This document shows, piece after piece, positions 37,471 to 49,263 of a stretch of DNA of 64,000 nucleotides. The notes under the pieces are model-generated. The model did not search any database, had not been told where the DNA came from, and saw only the letters and a list, made by a program, of their open reading frames with translations. Source of the DNA: Sphagnum magellanicum (Eukaryota; Streptophyta; Sphagnopsida; Sphagnales; Sphagnaceae); assembly GCA_021904315.1 (NCBI GenBank), contig CM038910.1, positions 5,890,001 to 5,954,000 of the forward strand. Reading direction: 5' to 3'. The position numbers and the translations under genes are program-made. Every line of letters begins with the position of its first letter. Position 1 is the stretch's first letter.

Positions 37471-40400
37471 CTGTGGACTGCACAAGTGTGCTTCAAGCTG
37501 CCCAATTTTTAAAAACAATTTATGGACTGCCTGAAAATTATTTCTTTTCTGCCCAGACTTCCGCCCCTAAAGAAAGACTGCCCAAAATTAGTTATTTTCA
37601 CAGGCTGCCTAATTCAGAAAAGGGTTCAAACCAGTGTTGGGTGGGTATGTATTTTTGGAGATACCCTACAGACAGGGCATTAAAAAATCTATACACATGT
37701 AAAGCCTGGAGGGGCTGGGCTTGTTTAAATGTTTAGTAAACCTAGGTCCTCCAGGCATGGACATAGATTGAATTTTTTTTCATATAAGGGCATGCACAAC
37801 AATTTTGGGTAAGTCAAGTGCCCAGCAGATAAGGGCCCGAGCATGAGCATTGAAAAAATAATTCAAAAAACATATTTTTACCATGCAAAAACACATTCAA
37901 ATACAAAGAATGTGCAAAATTGTGATTAGACATATGACATATGCTACCAAAATAAGATTAAACAAGAAGGGTGTAATATTGCCCCACCAAACATAAAAAT
38001 ATGTTCTAAATTTTTAACTACACCAATTGAAAAATGTCTATGTTATTGATGTCTAAATAATCACAATTAATGTATCTGGCCTTTGGATTATGAAGAAGCA
38101 TCAGAACTCCATTGTTGGAGTTGCTCCACTGCATGCACCATTCTGAAGATTGGTGTAAAGTGTTTTCTTTTTCAGCCAAAACAGTAACACCCTTTACTCT
38201 GTTGGTTCTTAAACTAACTTTAAACACTCAAAGTTTATACAGAAGATTAAATATAGAAATAAACACGGCATTGACTCTTTAAATATTGATGCTACAAAAA
38301 CAAACAAAAAAAACAAAAACATTGATCAAATCAGGACACCAAGGAAACAAAATCATACATACCCAAAGCACAATTACCCAATCGCTTTAATAATGGCAAT
38401 AGCCTTGTTGTAGTACATGAGCAAAACATAAAGAGGAATGTAAACACAAAAATAGCATGATACATACCCAAAGCACAATTAACAAATATATTAATATTTG
38501 CAATACCATCGCACCTCAATGATGAACTTGTACTATCTAAACAAAACATAAAAAAGAGCACATCAATCAAGAATGTGAAGCTTTGGTAAATCTAGAATTA
38601 TTTCACTTCTGAATCTCCCATTTCATCAAAGAAGCACTCTATAGTTTGTTTTAGGTCTCCTAGGAACACTAAGTCTATAAAACACATGCTTTCAACAAAC
38701 CAATTAATCCATTTAGGAAATTTAAAGAAAGGCAACAAAAAACATCAAAAGGCAAGAAATAATCTTTTTGACCTTCATAGTTGTCAACATCAACTTGATG
38801 TTCCAAGGTCAATTTATTAATCCACACCTCAAGAAGATCAAAATCCACGATCGATTTTTTTCTTCAAGTAGGTTGTCTTCAACATTTTGGCAAACTTATT
38901 GTTGGGTGGTACCACTAGGAACATCACACCCCAAATTTTTGTGACCCATTCAACTTCAAAACAACATAGGACTCACATAAATAAAGCTTTTCATTCCGAA
39001 TTATTTACTGAAAGGTTACCCAAGTCATGTAGAATTCAAAAATCTAATTAAATTTACAAAAAAACGTGTTTTGATGCGAAAAATGAATGTATTACAAAAA
39101 AAAACTTTCAGGAATGTCACATGAAGGATTTTTTTTTATTAGGAGCATGAAAGGAATCAACATTTTGGAAAAAAAATTTGGATGTTAACTTTTGAGAATA
39201 TTTCAAATGTGAACTTACTTGATGTCTTTTACAGATAATTGATTGAATCAATTTGGATTTAGTTATGAATTTTTGAAATCAAAATTGTGAAGCCCCAAAG
39301 GGACCATTGATGTCAAGAACACAAATGATAACTATTTTCACCATTATTGTTTTAATGATTAATTTGGATCATTCCCTTCTACACGTATTAAATAAATAAG
39401 AAAAAATATCTAATGTGTAAGTGTAAGGACACTTAAAAAAAAAAAAGTCAAAAATTGGGTTAGGAATGGTTCAGGAATCAAAATGTTAATTCATATTATT
39501 GGTTTTAATCAAGGAGCCCATAATCCCCATAACCTAACATTCAAGGAATCCAATATAAGGAATTTGTTTCTCATGTTCTACCCATTACTTCAATGGGCTG
39601 AAATTTGTGATGGTACTAACCTACATTGAAAAATTGACAACTCTATTCTAAGAAGCCCCATGGTAGCTTCTTCTCTTGAAACTAGGGATCCAACCCAAAG
39701 CCGACAAAACATGACTTGCAACTTCAACTATGATGGGGCTAGTGTTAATCAATTATACACAATCAATAAGGGAGGTAGTAGAGCTTTGTAATCATATTCA
39801 ACTACAATTTCCACAATTGATTCAAGGCCCACAAAGTCTATTATGATTTGCAAGTTCTTAAAATGATGGTCCAACATAAGGACCAACATGTCATGTGCGC
39901 TCTAAGGCTGAATTGAAGATGTGAATGTCAAAAAAAGTTACAACATTTTAATGATTTCACATTTCATGTGATGGCCAATAGCCTATAATTTGGAATTAAA
40001 ATCCCCAATTTACAAGCACCCCAAATCAACATAAAATTTAAATAAACCTAATTTAGTTTCACAAAATTCAAACTAACCTAAAAATTCAAATTAACTTAAA
40101 AATTGAAATTATACATAAAGTTTTCAACTAACATACCTGCATTGGATCCTAGACTTGATTGTGTTGTCATACATTGTACAACACATAGAAATGGCTACAA
40201 CAAATGCATCAGACAATAACCAATACTTGCAAGATTGGTTCTAGACACATTGTGTGACAACAAGAGTATTAATGTAACTGATTTGCCTTACCACAACCAA
40301 CCCATGTTTACAAGCTAGGAATCTTATTTTGCAATGCAATTTTTTGTCATGAGTAACAAAGGTTAATTACATCCTTGACCTCTAGGCATTCCTTGAACAT

Positions 40401-40489
40401 GATGACTTTGGATGCAAATTTGGTCTTCATAGGTGCATTCAACTTGTAAGGTTGTTTGAAACCAACATCTCTATAAGCTTTAGCCCATT

Positions 40490-41403
40490 TGACGCTATCC
40501 CAAACTCCTTGATAGACTCAAATGTGAATCTGAAGTGAAAACAATGAAAGAGTAAGGAATTGGGGCACGTTCCTTGGCTCGCAGCACTTTGGGGGTAAAA
40601 GGGCGTGCTGGAGCTTTGGGATAGAACTAGGAAGAATGACAAGCAATCAATCACTCACATGGACTTGCACAAACCAAACAACAAGTTGGTTAATGCATAG
40701 CTGGAGCACTTTTGGTGTTAGAATAAGCCACAAGCAAACTATGACTCACAAGACTCACCACGGCCTAAACTTGGGGGAAGCCACCACCTTCCCCCTTATA
40801 GTATATTCTGTGGCTGGCCATGGGACTAGCATCCAAATGGCATTTTGTCTCGGGATTCCTAAGTGGGAGCCCCGAAATTCCCAAAATTAGGACTCCTACA
40901 ACTTTGGGAGCCCATAACTTTATTTCTAGACCTCCGATTGATATGAGGTCTAAAGCAAAGTTGTATCCCTCATTGAGAGCTTTCCAACGATATGTTGCAT
41001 GCCACCTGAACGCAAGGGAATCAGGGCAATTCATGACTTTTAGTGGGCAGGAATCAAATTGCCAATTTGACTCCTGACTTTTCTTTTGACCATAACTTGT
41101 GTTTCAGGTGTCCAAATGGTCATGCGAGCCCATTTTAAACATCTACATTCCAAGAGCTTTTCAATGATATAAGGGACACTTCAATCTAATGAGTTTTGAC
41201 CCTTGCAATTGCTTTCTAAAAATTTGGGAGTCCATTGGGATTCCAACTCCCAAAGTGGGAGCTCACTTGGAGTGTGAGAGGCTCCTTCCCTCACACTCTC
41301 CTACACTCTCAGGAGCATGAAATGTGACTCCCAAGCTTCCTTCTTGGCCTGCAACCTTGCAAGCCCTTGCCTTGGTCGAAAGCCCAAGGCTAAAGTTGCA
41401 ACA
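40490..41403 (-). mobile_element. Solo LTR, family 1, long form (914 bases, TSD CCATT), nested in the hAT element
   Basis: Begins TGACGCTATCCC and ends GTTGCAACA, with perfect 5-base duplications CCATT at 40485-40489 and 41404-41408. The long form carries, before its end, a block with CTTCTTGGCCTGCAACCTTG that the 820-base copies lack. It inserted into the 7-kb hAT element and is therefore younger than that insertion. Confidence 0.87.
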
Positions 41404-42249
41404 CCATTCTTATCTACCCTTTCCACTTTTTGGTTCCAAATTATAGTTTTCTACAAAGAAGATTATGCATCCTTGACAAAAACCTCCCTCATTCTAGTGA
41501 CATTTTCAAATCATTAGTAGCATACTAATAACATTTTGACATTGCATGCCCATAACAACTAGTAACATATAGATTTGCTAACAACAATGGAACACATGGT
41601 AGATGCAAGTTATGGTGGTTCACTTTTGTGACAAAACAATGTTTTTTCCTTGGGTACCCTTTATTCAAATGCATATGGTGATTAATATATTCTTAAATCT
41701 ACTAATTGGGATTTGGATCTAAACTAACAATTTCATTATTAAGAGAACTTTGTGGTTATTTATTGATAAAAAATTCATTTGTTAGTAGTAATGGATTTTG
41801 GAGGTCGAAAAATATGGACTAGTTGTTTGATTGGAACATCACAAAATGGAAAAATCTATATTGATTCACATTCTAAATTTGTTATTGGGACTCAATATAT
41901 AATGTAATACAAGATGAAAAATTCATATGAAATTTTTTTTGTTTGAAAACCTTAATTGTTTAATAGTTAGGGACTTTTGAATGGTTAAAATTTGACCACA
42001 TTTTCATAAGTCCATATGAGTTGCAATTTTTGTTTGTTTTTTAATTTTTTTGTTTCAAAAAAAAAAAAATTGAAAATTTTAGATGGGGCGTTATTCTTTT
42101 GGACATAGCACGGGTTTTTCCTTTTAAGACTTTCAAATTTAAAAATGACATCAATTGCATTAAATACAAGTTTTCACATAGATTTAACAAGGTTTGTACG
42201 TGACTGAACATATATTATTCAAAGATCAAAATAATAATATTGTTTTAAA

Positions 42250-42890
42250 ACCACAACCATGTCCATTTGAATCATTTTAAAGAATCTTGTATGGACTTAT
42301 AAAAAATGTAATTTTTGCCACTATTAAACCATTATATCATGCATTCACCCCACATGAAACAATGTTTGTCAAAGCATTTATGAGGGTGTTTAAATTAACA
42401 TTTTCATCTTTTACATATACGATTACCTTGTCACACAAATCAAAATGAGCAAATAAATCTTTCAATTGTAAAGCTTGTAGCTCCAAATGTTTCATGAACT
42501 TCAAAAATGCATATTATGATATATGGCATGGTTTCCACTTGCTATTGATGTAATTTGCCAACAATGCAAAAGTATTAAATCTTCCACGTGGCATTCGTAA
42601 ATCAAATGTGATTATCATTGTAATAGTTTTAACAAGAATAGGAAAAACATTATAGCCCTTGGTCTTGCTAACCATATTATTATGGATTATTTCATTCATG
42701 AGTTGTCATTTATTTGGAGAAACAATTCAACCACATTGGCAAAAGATTAACTATTATGGCTAAACATTTTCATTGGAACTCAATGGTCAATAGTCTTTGG
42801 TGATGTACAATGTCAAATCTTCCAAGAAATGTTTTTGAATGAAGTCTAATTTTTTTGTAAAAGACTCCAAAGCCAAAATAATCAACAATT
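42250..42890 (-). pseudogene. hAT-family transposase remnant
   Basis: Reading from 42890 downward across frames: FLEDLTLYITKDY, a stop, PLSSNENV; then TFDLRMPRGRFNTFALLANY, INSKWKPCHIS, FEVHET and, after frame changes, LKDLFAHFDLCDKVIVYVKD and ENVNLNTLINALTNIVSC (about 42450-42330). These are the central blocks of plant BED-type hAT transposases (D-W/R-M-S/P-R-G ... F-A-L ... I-N-KW-P-H and the A-Y-V-K-D-E-G-N-L-N-T block with its catalytic Asp region). The BED finger and the C-terminal dimerisation region were not recognised. Frameshifts and stops make it non-functional. Confidence 0.8.
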
Positions 42891-43383
42891 AATCTTGATA
42901 TGGGTTTTTTCCACTTCTTGGCCACTAACAATTGGGCATGAACAAAAACATCCTCAACAACAACTTTTTTTTATTTATAAATTTTCAACATAACAAAGTC
43001 CTTTAAGGATACATGTTAATTCATTGCAATTGTGCCATGCTCATTGTTATACACAAGCAAGCCTTCTAGCTTACACTCTAACATTTGAAGGAATTGTTAT
43101 TGTTGCAAGGTAGTTTTTGTTTACAAAAGCTTAATAGATAATTCAAGCACCTCTCTAGTTATTATGTCATTGGGCAAGTTTCTTCCATTTAGCACCACTA
43201 GCACTATTGACCCCAAAATCTCCAAGATGTTCACAATTGGTTATAGATGTAGGTGACCTTTGTAATTCAACTACCCTCAGATTGCCATTGTGCCCATCAT
43301 TTCCCATTCTACCCAAAAACCAAATAAACCACCAAACTTCAAGACCCAAGTCCTAAACCACAACAACCTAGATATGTAAAAAA

Positions 43384-44170
43384 CTTGGGTGCAATTGAAG
43401 ACCTCTAAGGCACAATAATCACATTGGGGCACTAGGAAAGCATTATGCACCAAAAGTAATTAGGTTGGAGCACCAAAAGCACTATGCATCAAAAGCTTGG
43501 GTGTAATTGAAAACCTCTAAGACATAATAGTTACACTAAAGCATCGGGAAAACATTATGCGTGCCAAAAGCAATTAGGTTAGAGCACTAAAAGCTTAATG
43601 CACTAAAAACACTAAATACATCGGCAAACATTAGACACTAAAATGTTGGAGACTTAAACCATAGCAACCTGGGTATGTAGAAAAATTGGGTGTAATTGAA
43701 AACTTTTTAAATGTAATAGTTATGCTCGAACACCCAAAAAGCAAAAAGCAATCTGCACCAAATGCATTGAATGCACCAAGAAATGAAAATGTTAGAAAAT
43801 CAAACCATAATAACTTAGATGTGTAAAAACTTTAGGTGTAATTAATTGAAAACTTTTAAGACATAATAATTACATTGAAGCATCGAAAAAACACTAGAGG
43901 ACTTTGCAAAAGTAATTAAGTTTGAACATTAAAAACATTATGCACCAAAAGCACTAAATACATTTATAAACACTAGATACTAAAATGCGAAAGACCTAAA
44001 CTACAACAACTTCAATGTGTAGAAAACTTGAGTTTAATTGAGAATCTTTAAAACACAATATTTAGGCTAAAACACTAAGAAATCACTATGCACCAAAAGC
44101 AATTTGGTTGGGACACTAAAAATCGAAAATGTCATGCATCAAAAGTAATTAAGCCAAAACACTAACAATG
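43384..44170. repeat. Degenerate tandem array, unit about 110-200 bases
   Basis: Units begin with CTTGGGTGTAATTGAAAACC (near 43384, 43497, 43686, 43830 and 44027), continue with CATAATAGTTACACTAAAGC and ATTATGCACCAAAAGCAATT, and end with CTAAACACCA-like strings. It lies within the hAT element. Confidence 0.7.
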
Positions 44171-44649
44171 AAACACTAAATATTAAAAGCACACCAAATG
44201 GCAAACATTGAAATGCATTGAAAATAAAGAAAGAGGTTTGAGGATTGAAATGCAATTGAAAGAAAATGTATCCAAAATCCAAACATCCAAACACAACAAT
44301 CACAACAAAAAGAATAAAGATGAAATACTTGACAACGATGTGATGGTTGAGTGTTCTTTTTGTTAAACCTTAAACCATAAATTTCTAGCACCCTATTCTT
44401 AATATCTTGTCTATGTAATGCAAGTGGGAGGTTTGTTGAGCATGGACATCTAACAGACTTCAAGCAACAAAGGCATGTCAAGGTACATGCTTTGGTTAAC
44501 ATTTATGACAAACTTAAAGCCCACCTAAATAGGGCTTCATCCATTTTTTCTGAATTTGATGCCCACTGATCAAGTTTTGTCACACCTAGATCTATGCTTG
44601 GGTTGATACCCTTGGATAACTTGCATATCTACCCAACACTAGTTTAAAC

Positions 44650-45925
44650 CATTTCTTTTAGTTTTTCTAGTGGCAAAGAAGCTTTAGATGATCCCTTTCA
44701 ATCTAGACTTTAAAGTTTTTTCAAAATTGTGTTATTGAGAGTAATTTGAAGGTTTAAAGCTTGAATTTTAAAAAAAAAATTTGGTATCCAATCTTTATCA
44801 ATGTAGTGGAATTTAAGCCCATCAAACAAAATGAAAACACAAGGATGAATCATTATCCACATGGATGATGAGTGAGTTAATTAACCAAGTGAAATGATTT
44901 TTGCACGGATAATTTGTGACCTCAAAAATCCATTTCCATAAATAATATATAGTTATGACATCTGGATAACTTTAACCCCATTGATTAAATGACTTTTAAG
45001 TATGAATTATATTCAAATGAAATGACATGAATTTTTATGGATTTGAAATGACTAACATAGATTAAAATTGTCCTAATGCATTTTTGATGCATAATAAAAT
45101 GTGCACAAAACATATGAACCCACAAATGAACAAATTCTGCACAATTTTCATTACTTTGTTGAATGCTAAGTTTGTGATGTAATATAAATTAGTAACAAAC
45201 TTTCAAAATTGTTGATTCATGTGTGAAAATGTAACAAGCTACCAAGATCATGAATTGTAAATAGTTATATGTAAATGGGGAAAAAGGAAAACCTTGCAAT
45301 AAAAGTTGTTATCGCAATTTTTTATTATTTGATTGTTGTAGGAAATTACACAACTTGGTGTTACCTTTTTTTATTGTTAATTCTAATAGCATAAATTAGT
45401 TCAAATTCTAAAAAATGCATAATTGATCAACAATGTTAAAAAAAATTCATCATTAGATGTTTGTAATTGCACCTTAAACAACCATAACAAAAAAAATTAT
45501 GAATAAAAACTGAACTTGATACATTATATGAAAATCCTTTCGTTTTCTTTCATCACAAGCGTGAATTTGAATTCAACCTAACTATCATGTGCACAAAATG
45601 TATATTACCCAAATGCCTTTTATTGTGGAATTTGAAACTCATGAAAATTTCATAATGATAAACAAATGTTCTTTAGTTTGTTGCATGTAACTTGTTACTT
45701 CCCAAGGAAGAAAAAAATGCAATCTCTTATAATTAAGTTCTATTTCTTTTTAAGTTTAATGTTGATCTCTTTGACTAATACCTTTGAGATGTGAATGATC
45801 TTAAATACTTAAGAACTAAGAATGAGCTTGATAACATCCTTCTAGCAACATCACTTTACTTTATGTATGTTCATCATTGTTTGACTTTTGAAAAAACCTT
45901 GAGTGTTGAAATTATTCCTACTCAA
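44650..45925. other. AT-rich intergenic DNA
   Basis: No gene or repeat array recognised. Confidence 0.4.
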
Positions 45926-46056
45926 ATTGTTCTCGAGAAAAGCATAGGGAGAGAGGGAAAGAAAGAAAAGTAGGGAAAGGGACAAAGATTGGTTGTTCTT
46001 GAGAAAAGCATAAGGAGAGAGGAAAAGAAAGAAAAGGAGGGAAAGGGACAAAGAGG
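45926..46056. repeat. Tandem duplication, unit about 65 bases
   Basis: GTTCTCGAGAAAAGCATAGG, GAGAGAGGGAAAGAAAGAAA and AGGGAAAGGGACAAAGA at 45928-45986 are repeated at 45992-46054. The open minus-strand frames here are Leu/Ser/Phe repeats caused by this duplication. Confidence 0.8.
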
Positions 46057-46619
46057 GGATGATCAATAGTTATTTTCTTGATCTTCCTCTTTACAAAACA
46101 CCAGTTCTTCTCTTTTTTCTTCTTCTTTAATTTTCTAGCATTTAGAAAATTCCACAAACACCCACCCAACAAAGCAGGCAACAAACATAAAAGAAAAACA
46201 CATTTAGTTTGCAAACCAAATATTTCAACCAAATCTCAAAGTAAAAAAAATTGTAACACAATTAGTTTGCAAAGAAAGTGAAAAAGGGAAAAAAATAAAA
46301 AATGCAAACCCTACCCACCTTTGAACCCTAAGAGATGCATCATGGTCATGATATATATGGGGCACCTACGTTCCGTAGTTTTGCCATAGCTATTTTGATG
46401 GCAATAAAATCCTATCATAATTATGTAGCAATACACATATGTTTGATACACTACTAGTAGGATACAAAATTACCCCATGGATTTTTACAACTCAAACATT
46501 GTTTTCAAATTTTTTCATCCATTTTCACTTTCTTGGGATTTTTCAGTAGGGCAAACCCCTATTGAAAGCACCTATCACCAAAACTTAGCATTCATTTTAT
46601 GTTTGGGCAATATGCAAAC
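46057..46619. other. AT-rich intergenic DNA
   Basis: No gene recognised. Confidence 0.4.
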
Positions 46620-47180
46620 TATTATTTGATGTTGACCAAAAATTGTCATCAATGTTCAATGATGATTGAAAATGAAGTCCATTCTCATATGGTGACTATA
46701 AGCAATTTCAATGATTGGATGATGAACAAAAGTGATCATTCAGCATTGGATGGCATCCAAAAGTGATCTTTGCTCTTGGATGACAACCATAAGAGATGTT
46801 CACCATTAGATCATGACAAAATTTGATCTTCACCATTGGATGGTGACTAAAAGTGATCTCCATCATTGGATGGAACTAAAGATTATCCATGACTTCAAAT
46901 GCTAACTAAAATTGATCTCCATGGTTGGATGACAAACAAAAATAATCCTTGCCATTCAATGGCAATTGGAAAAACATCTTCAACATTGGATGGGAACAAA
47001 AAGTCATCTCCACTAGTATTGGATGACAAGTGAAAATCATCTCCATGATCCATCATCATGATGTGGTACTGAACTTTGATCTCCATTGTTGGATGGCAAC
47101 TAAACATGATTTCCACTGTTGGATGGTGACTAAAAATCATCCCCACCATTGGATGGTGACCAAAAATCATCTTCACATTT
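46620..47180. repeat. Tandem array, unit about 30 bases, CATTGGATGGTGACCAAAA
   Basis: About 17 degenerate units of CACCATTGGATGGTGACTAA followed by AAGTGATCTC or AAATCATC. The same core forms the array at 23790-25290, so the two are related. ATTGGATGGTGAC includes the near-palindrome CACCATT...AATGGTG. One frame gives a repeated His/Pro-containing peptide, but there is no sign of a gene. Confidence 0.8.
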
Positions 47181-49263
47181 GGTCTCCATTATTGAATGGT
47201 GAAAAGAAATTGGTGGGGGGAAGAGCGCGGGAGGGAATTAAAATTGGAATTTCAAATATGGGTTTATGTAATCACATGGTCTTCATCTCTCATTACAATA
47301 GCACCCAAACTGATTTGACAACAAACTGCTGAATAATTAATTAAATTTCAAATCTCACCTTCAGCTGTTGGCTTTTTAATTCTGAAATTTCAGCAGGCAA
47401 TATTTATATAAAACAATAAACATAACTCTGTTGTTTTTGTGACACAGTCTATGTGTGTCTAGACTGTAATAATTATCTCTTCTAGAAAAGGCAGGTCTGA
47501 AGTTTGGGTTGCTCCATTTCCTCACTAAGGCCCAGTTTACATGAGGGGCCTATATGAGAGCAAAATACAAACAGATCAGCATCTGAAATCAACAATCCCT
47601 TACTCTGTCTGTGCACTCTGTGAAAGCTCCCTTCCAACTGCTGTAAAGACCTCCAAGAATTTTCTTAGTGTATTTGTAGGTACGCTTATAGAGTGCAAAA
47701 TCCCGAGGGACATTTCAGAAAACAAAATGCTCGCAGCTCAAGCATTCTGTTTTATGACATGCCTCACATCATCTTTTTTCCCACAATACCCAGTGGATAC
47801 CCACCAGACATTATACGAAAACAAATCTAAATAAAAGAACTGTGTCCATTTGTGCACTTGCTAATGCCCTCAGAGTGGGTGAGTTCCAGAAGTAAGCGGC
47901 CCTTGGTTTTGCCTCAGGTGGGCACTTACTTCCAGAACTCCCCACTCTTCAGGCATTATTGCCCTACATGTAAAGACCTGCCCAAACTGAAACTGTCTGG
48001 GGTTAGGAGAGGGCAGGTTCTAAAATGGAATATTATCTCAGCAAAAAATTGTTTCTGGGTCGAGAGTCCTTCCATTTCTGGAGGGATCTTCACTTTCTTT
48101 TGGATCATCTGGTCGCTCTAAATTTTGTGGCAGGATCTTTACTTTGGGTAAGGCACATCGACGAAGGCATTACCAAAAATGGGACTGCTCGAGGCCCTTG
48201 TCCTAGGGCCTTATCCTACTCTGGGGAGGAGCTAGGATAGAATTGTCGCAGAAAACTTGACACACTCATAAGCTGCTTGAGCTTGAACAGCTCTCAAACT
48301 TCAAAAGAAAATAGTTCGTAGTCCACAGGAACTGGGCCAATCGAAGGCAAGGTTGATGCACAGACAGACACTCAAGTGAGCTCAAATGAGCTTGCATTGT
48401 CAGATTCAGTGATGGTAATATTAACAGAGTGAACAAATCTCCCTCTAAAGTTGTGCCCATGTCGGTTACAAAGACGCTAGACCACACTACTACGATTCTT
48501 GACCTTTCATATGTCTCTGGGACCATTCTGCTTACATACAAACAGAAGATGTCGGGGTGTGCAGCTTCACAGTTCTCAATACTACTGAGTATTTGCCGGT
48601 TAAGATCGTCGTGTTTCGGCATACAATCAGACTTAGCAGTTTCATCACCATCAACCCATCTCAAGGACTTTAAGGAAAATTCTGTGCAGAGAAGAGAAAC
48701 TACACCAAATTCCCTCCAAATCTCTCCAGATCCATCCAATTCCAGAGAACGTTGATAATCCCAACGAAGAGTACAGAAAGTTCCTCGCAGACATGTGACA
48801 TATACCCCTGAATTGCTTCGGTCTCAAGTCTCAAATTCACTCATGAAGCAGCTTTTGCAAGGAAGAAATGAAAATCTTCTTGGCGTTGGCCCCTGCAAAT
48901 GTAAGAAGGGGGGCAAAACTGAAGTTGAACGAGGACCAAAACCCAGGACAACATTCTATCTCGCGAGATGGATTTGGTCTTTGTTTCACTGGTGAACCCT
49001 AATTTTCTGCGCCTCCCGATTCTAGTACCTGGTTGTGGTTTCTGAAAGCAGCTAAACGCATTTGGGTCGTCAGTCATGCGTTTTCGCAGTTCGAGATCTC
49101 GGCTCCATTCGGAAAACTCACTACTCTAGAGGTTTTGATTCCACAGATATTGGGGTTTTGAGGTTTTCACTCTCACACAACCAGGTGCATTTGCTGTCTT
49201 GTTCTCCTTCTTTCTCTTTTGTCTGTAGTTATGGTGTAAGCACGTCCAGCCCTACGAGAAGAG
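47181..49263. other. Intergenic DNA and promoter region of the HNH-like gene
   Basis: A long hairpin lies at 47878-47945: GTGAGTTCCAGAAGTAAGCG pairs imperfectly with CACTTACTTCCAGAACTCCC. A minus-strand frame of 157 codons (48266-48739) is open but unrecognised. From about 49000 to 49263 the DNA is less AT-rich and probably holds the promoter and 5' UTR of the next gene, with a possible intron start at GGTGCATTTG. Confidence 0.4.

Larger units (their letters stand above)
37632..44641 (-). mobile_element. Decayed autonomous-type hAT element, 7.0 kb, 8-base target duplication
   Basis: The left end CAGTGTTGGGTGGGTAT and the right end ATATCTACCCAACACTA are inverted copies of the ends of the nearby MITEs. 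The flanks GTTCAAAC (37624-37631) and GTTTAAAC (44642-44649) match at 7 of 8 bases. Inside on the minus strand are hAT transposase remains (42250-42890), so the strand follows the transposase. It also contains a nested solo LTR at 40490-41403 and a tandem array at 43384-44170. Stops throughout show it is dead. Its ends fit those of the MITEs at 10499, 34739 and 36666, which it or a relative may have mobilised. Confidence 0.8.

Noticed and set aside
37209..37736. A 175-codon plus-strand frame and its antisense neighbours
   Set aside because: The frame follows a 76-base tandem duplication that leaves several frames open, and runs into the hAT left end.
48266..48739. A 157-codon open frame on the minus strand with LYVSRMVP, faintly like a translational GTPase segment
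   Set aside because: Only one short block resembles elongation-factor proteins, with no GTP-binding motif and no neighbouring exons that extend it. Too weak for a gene call.
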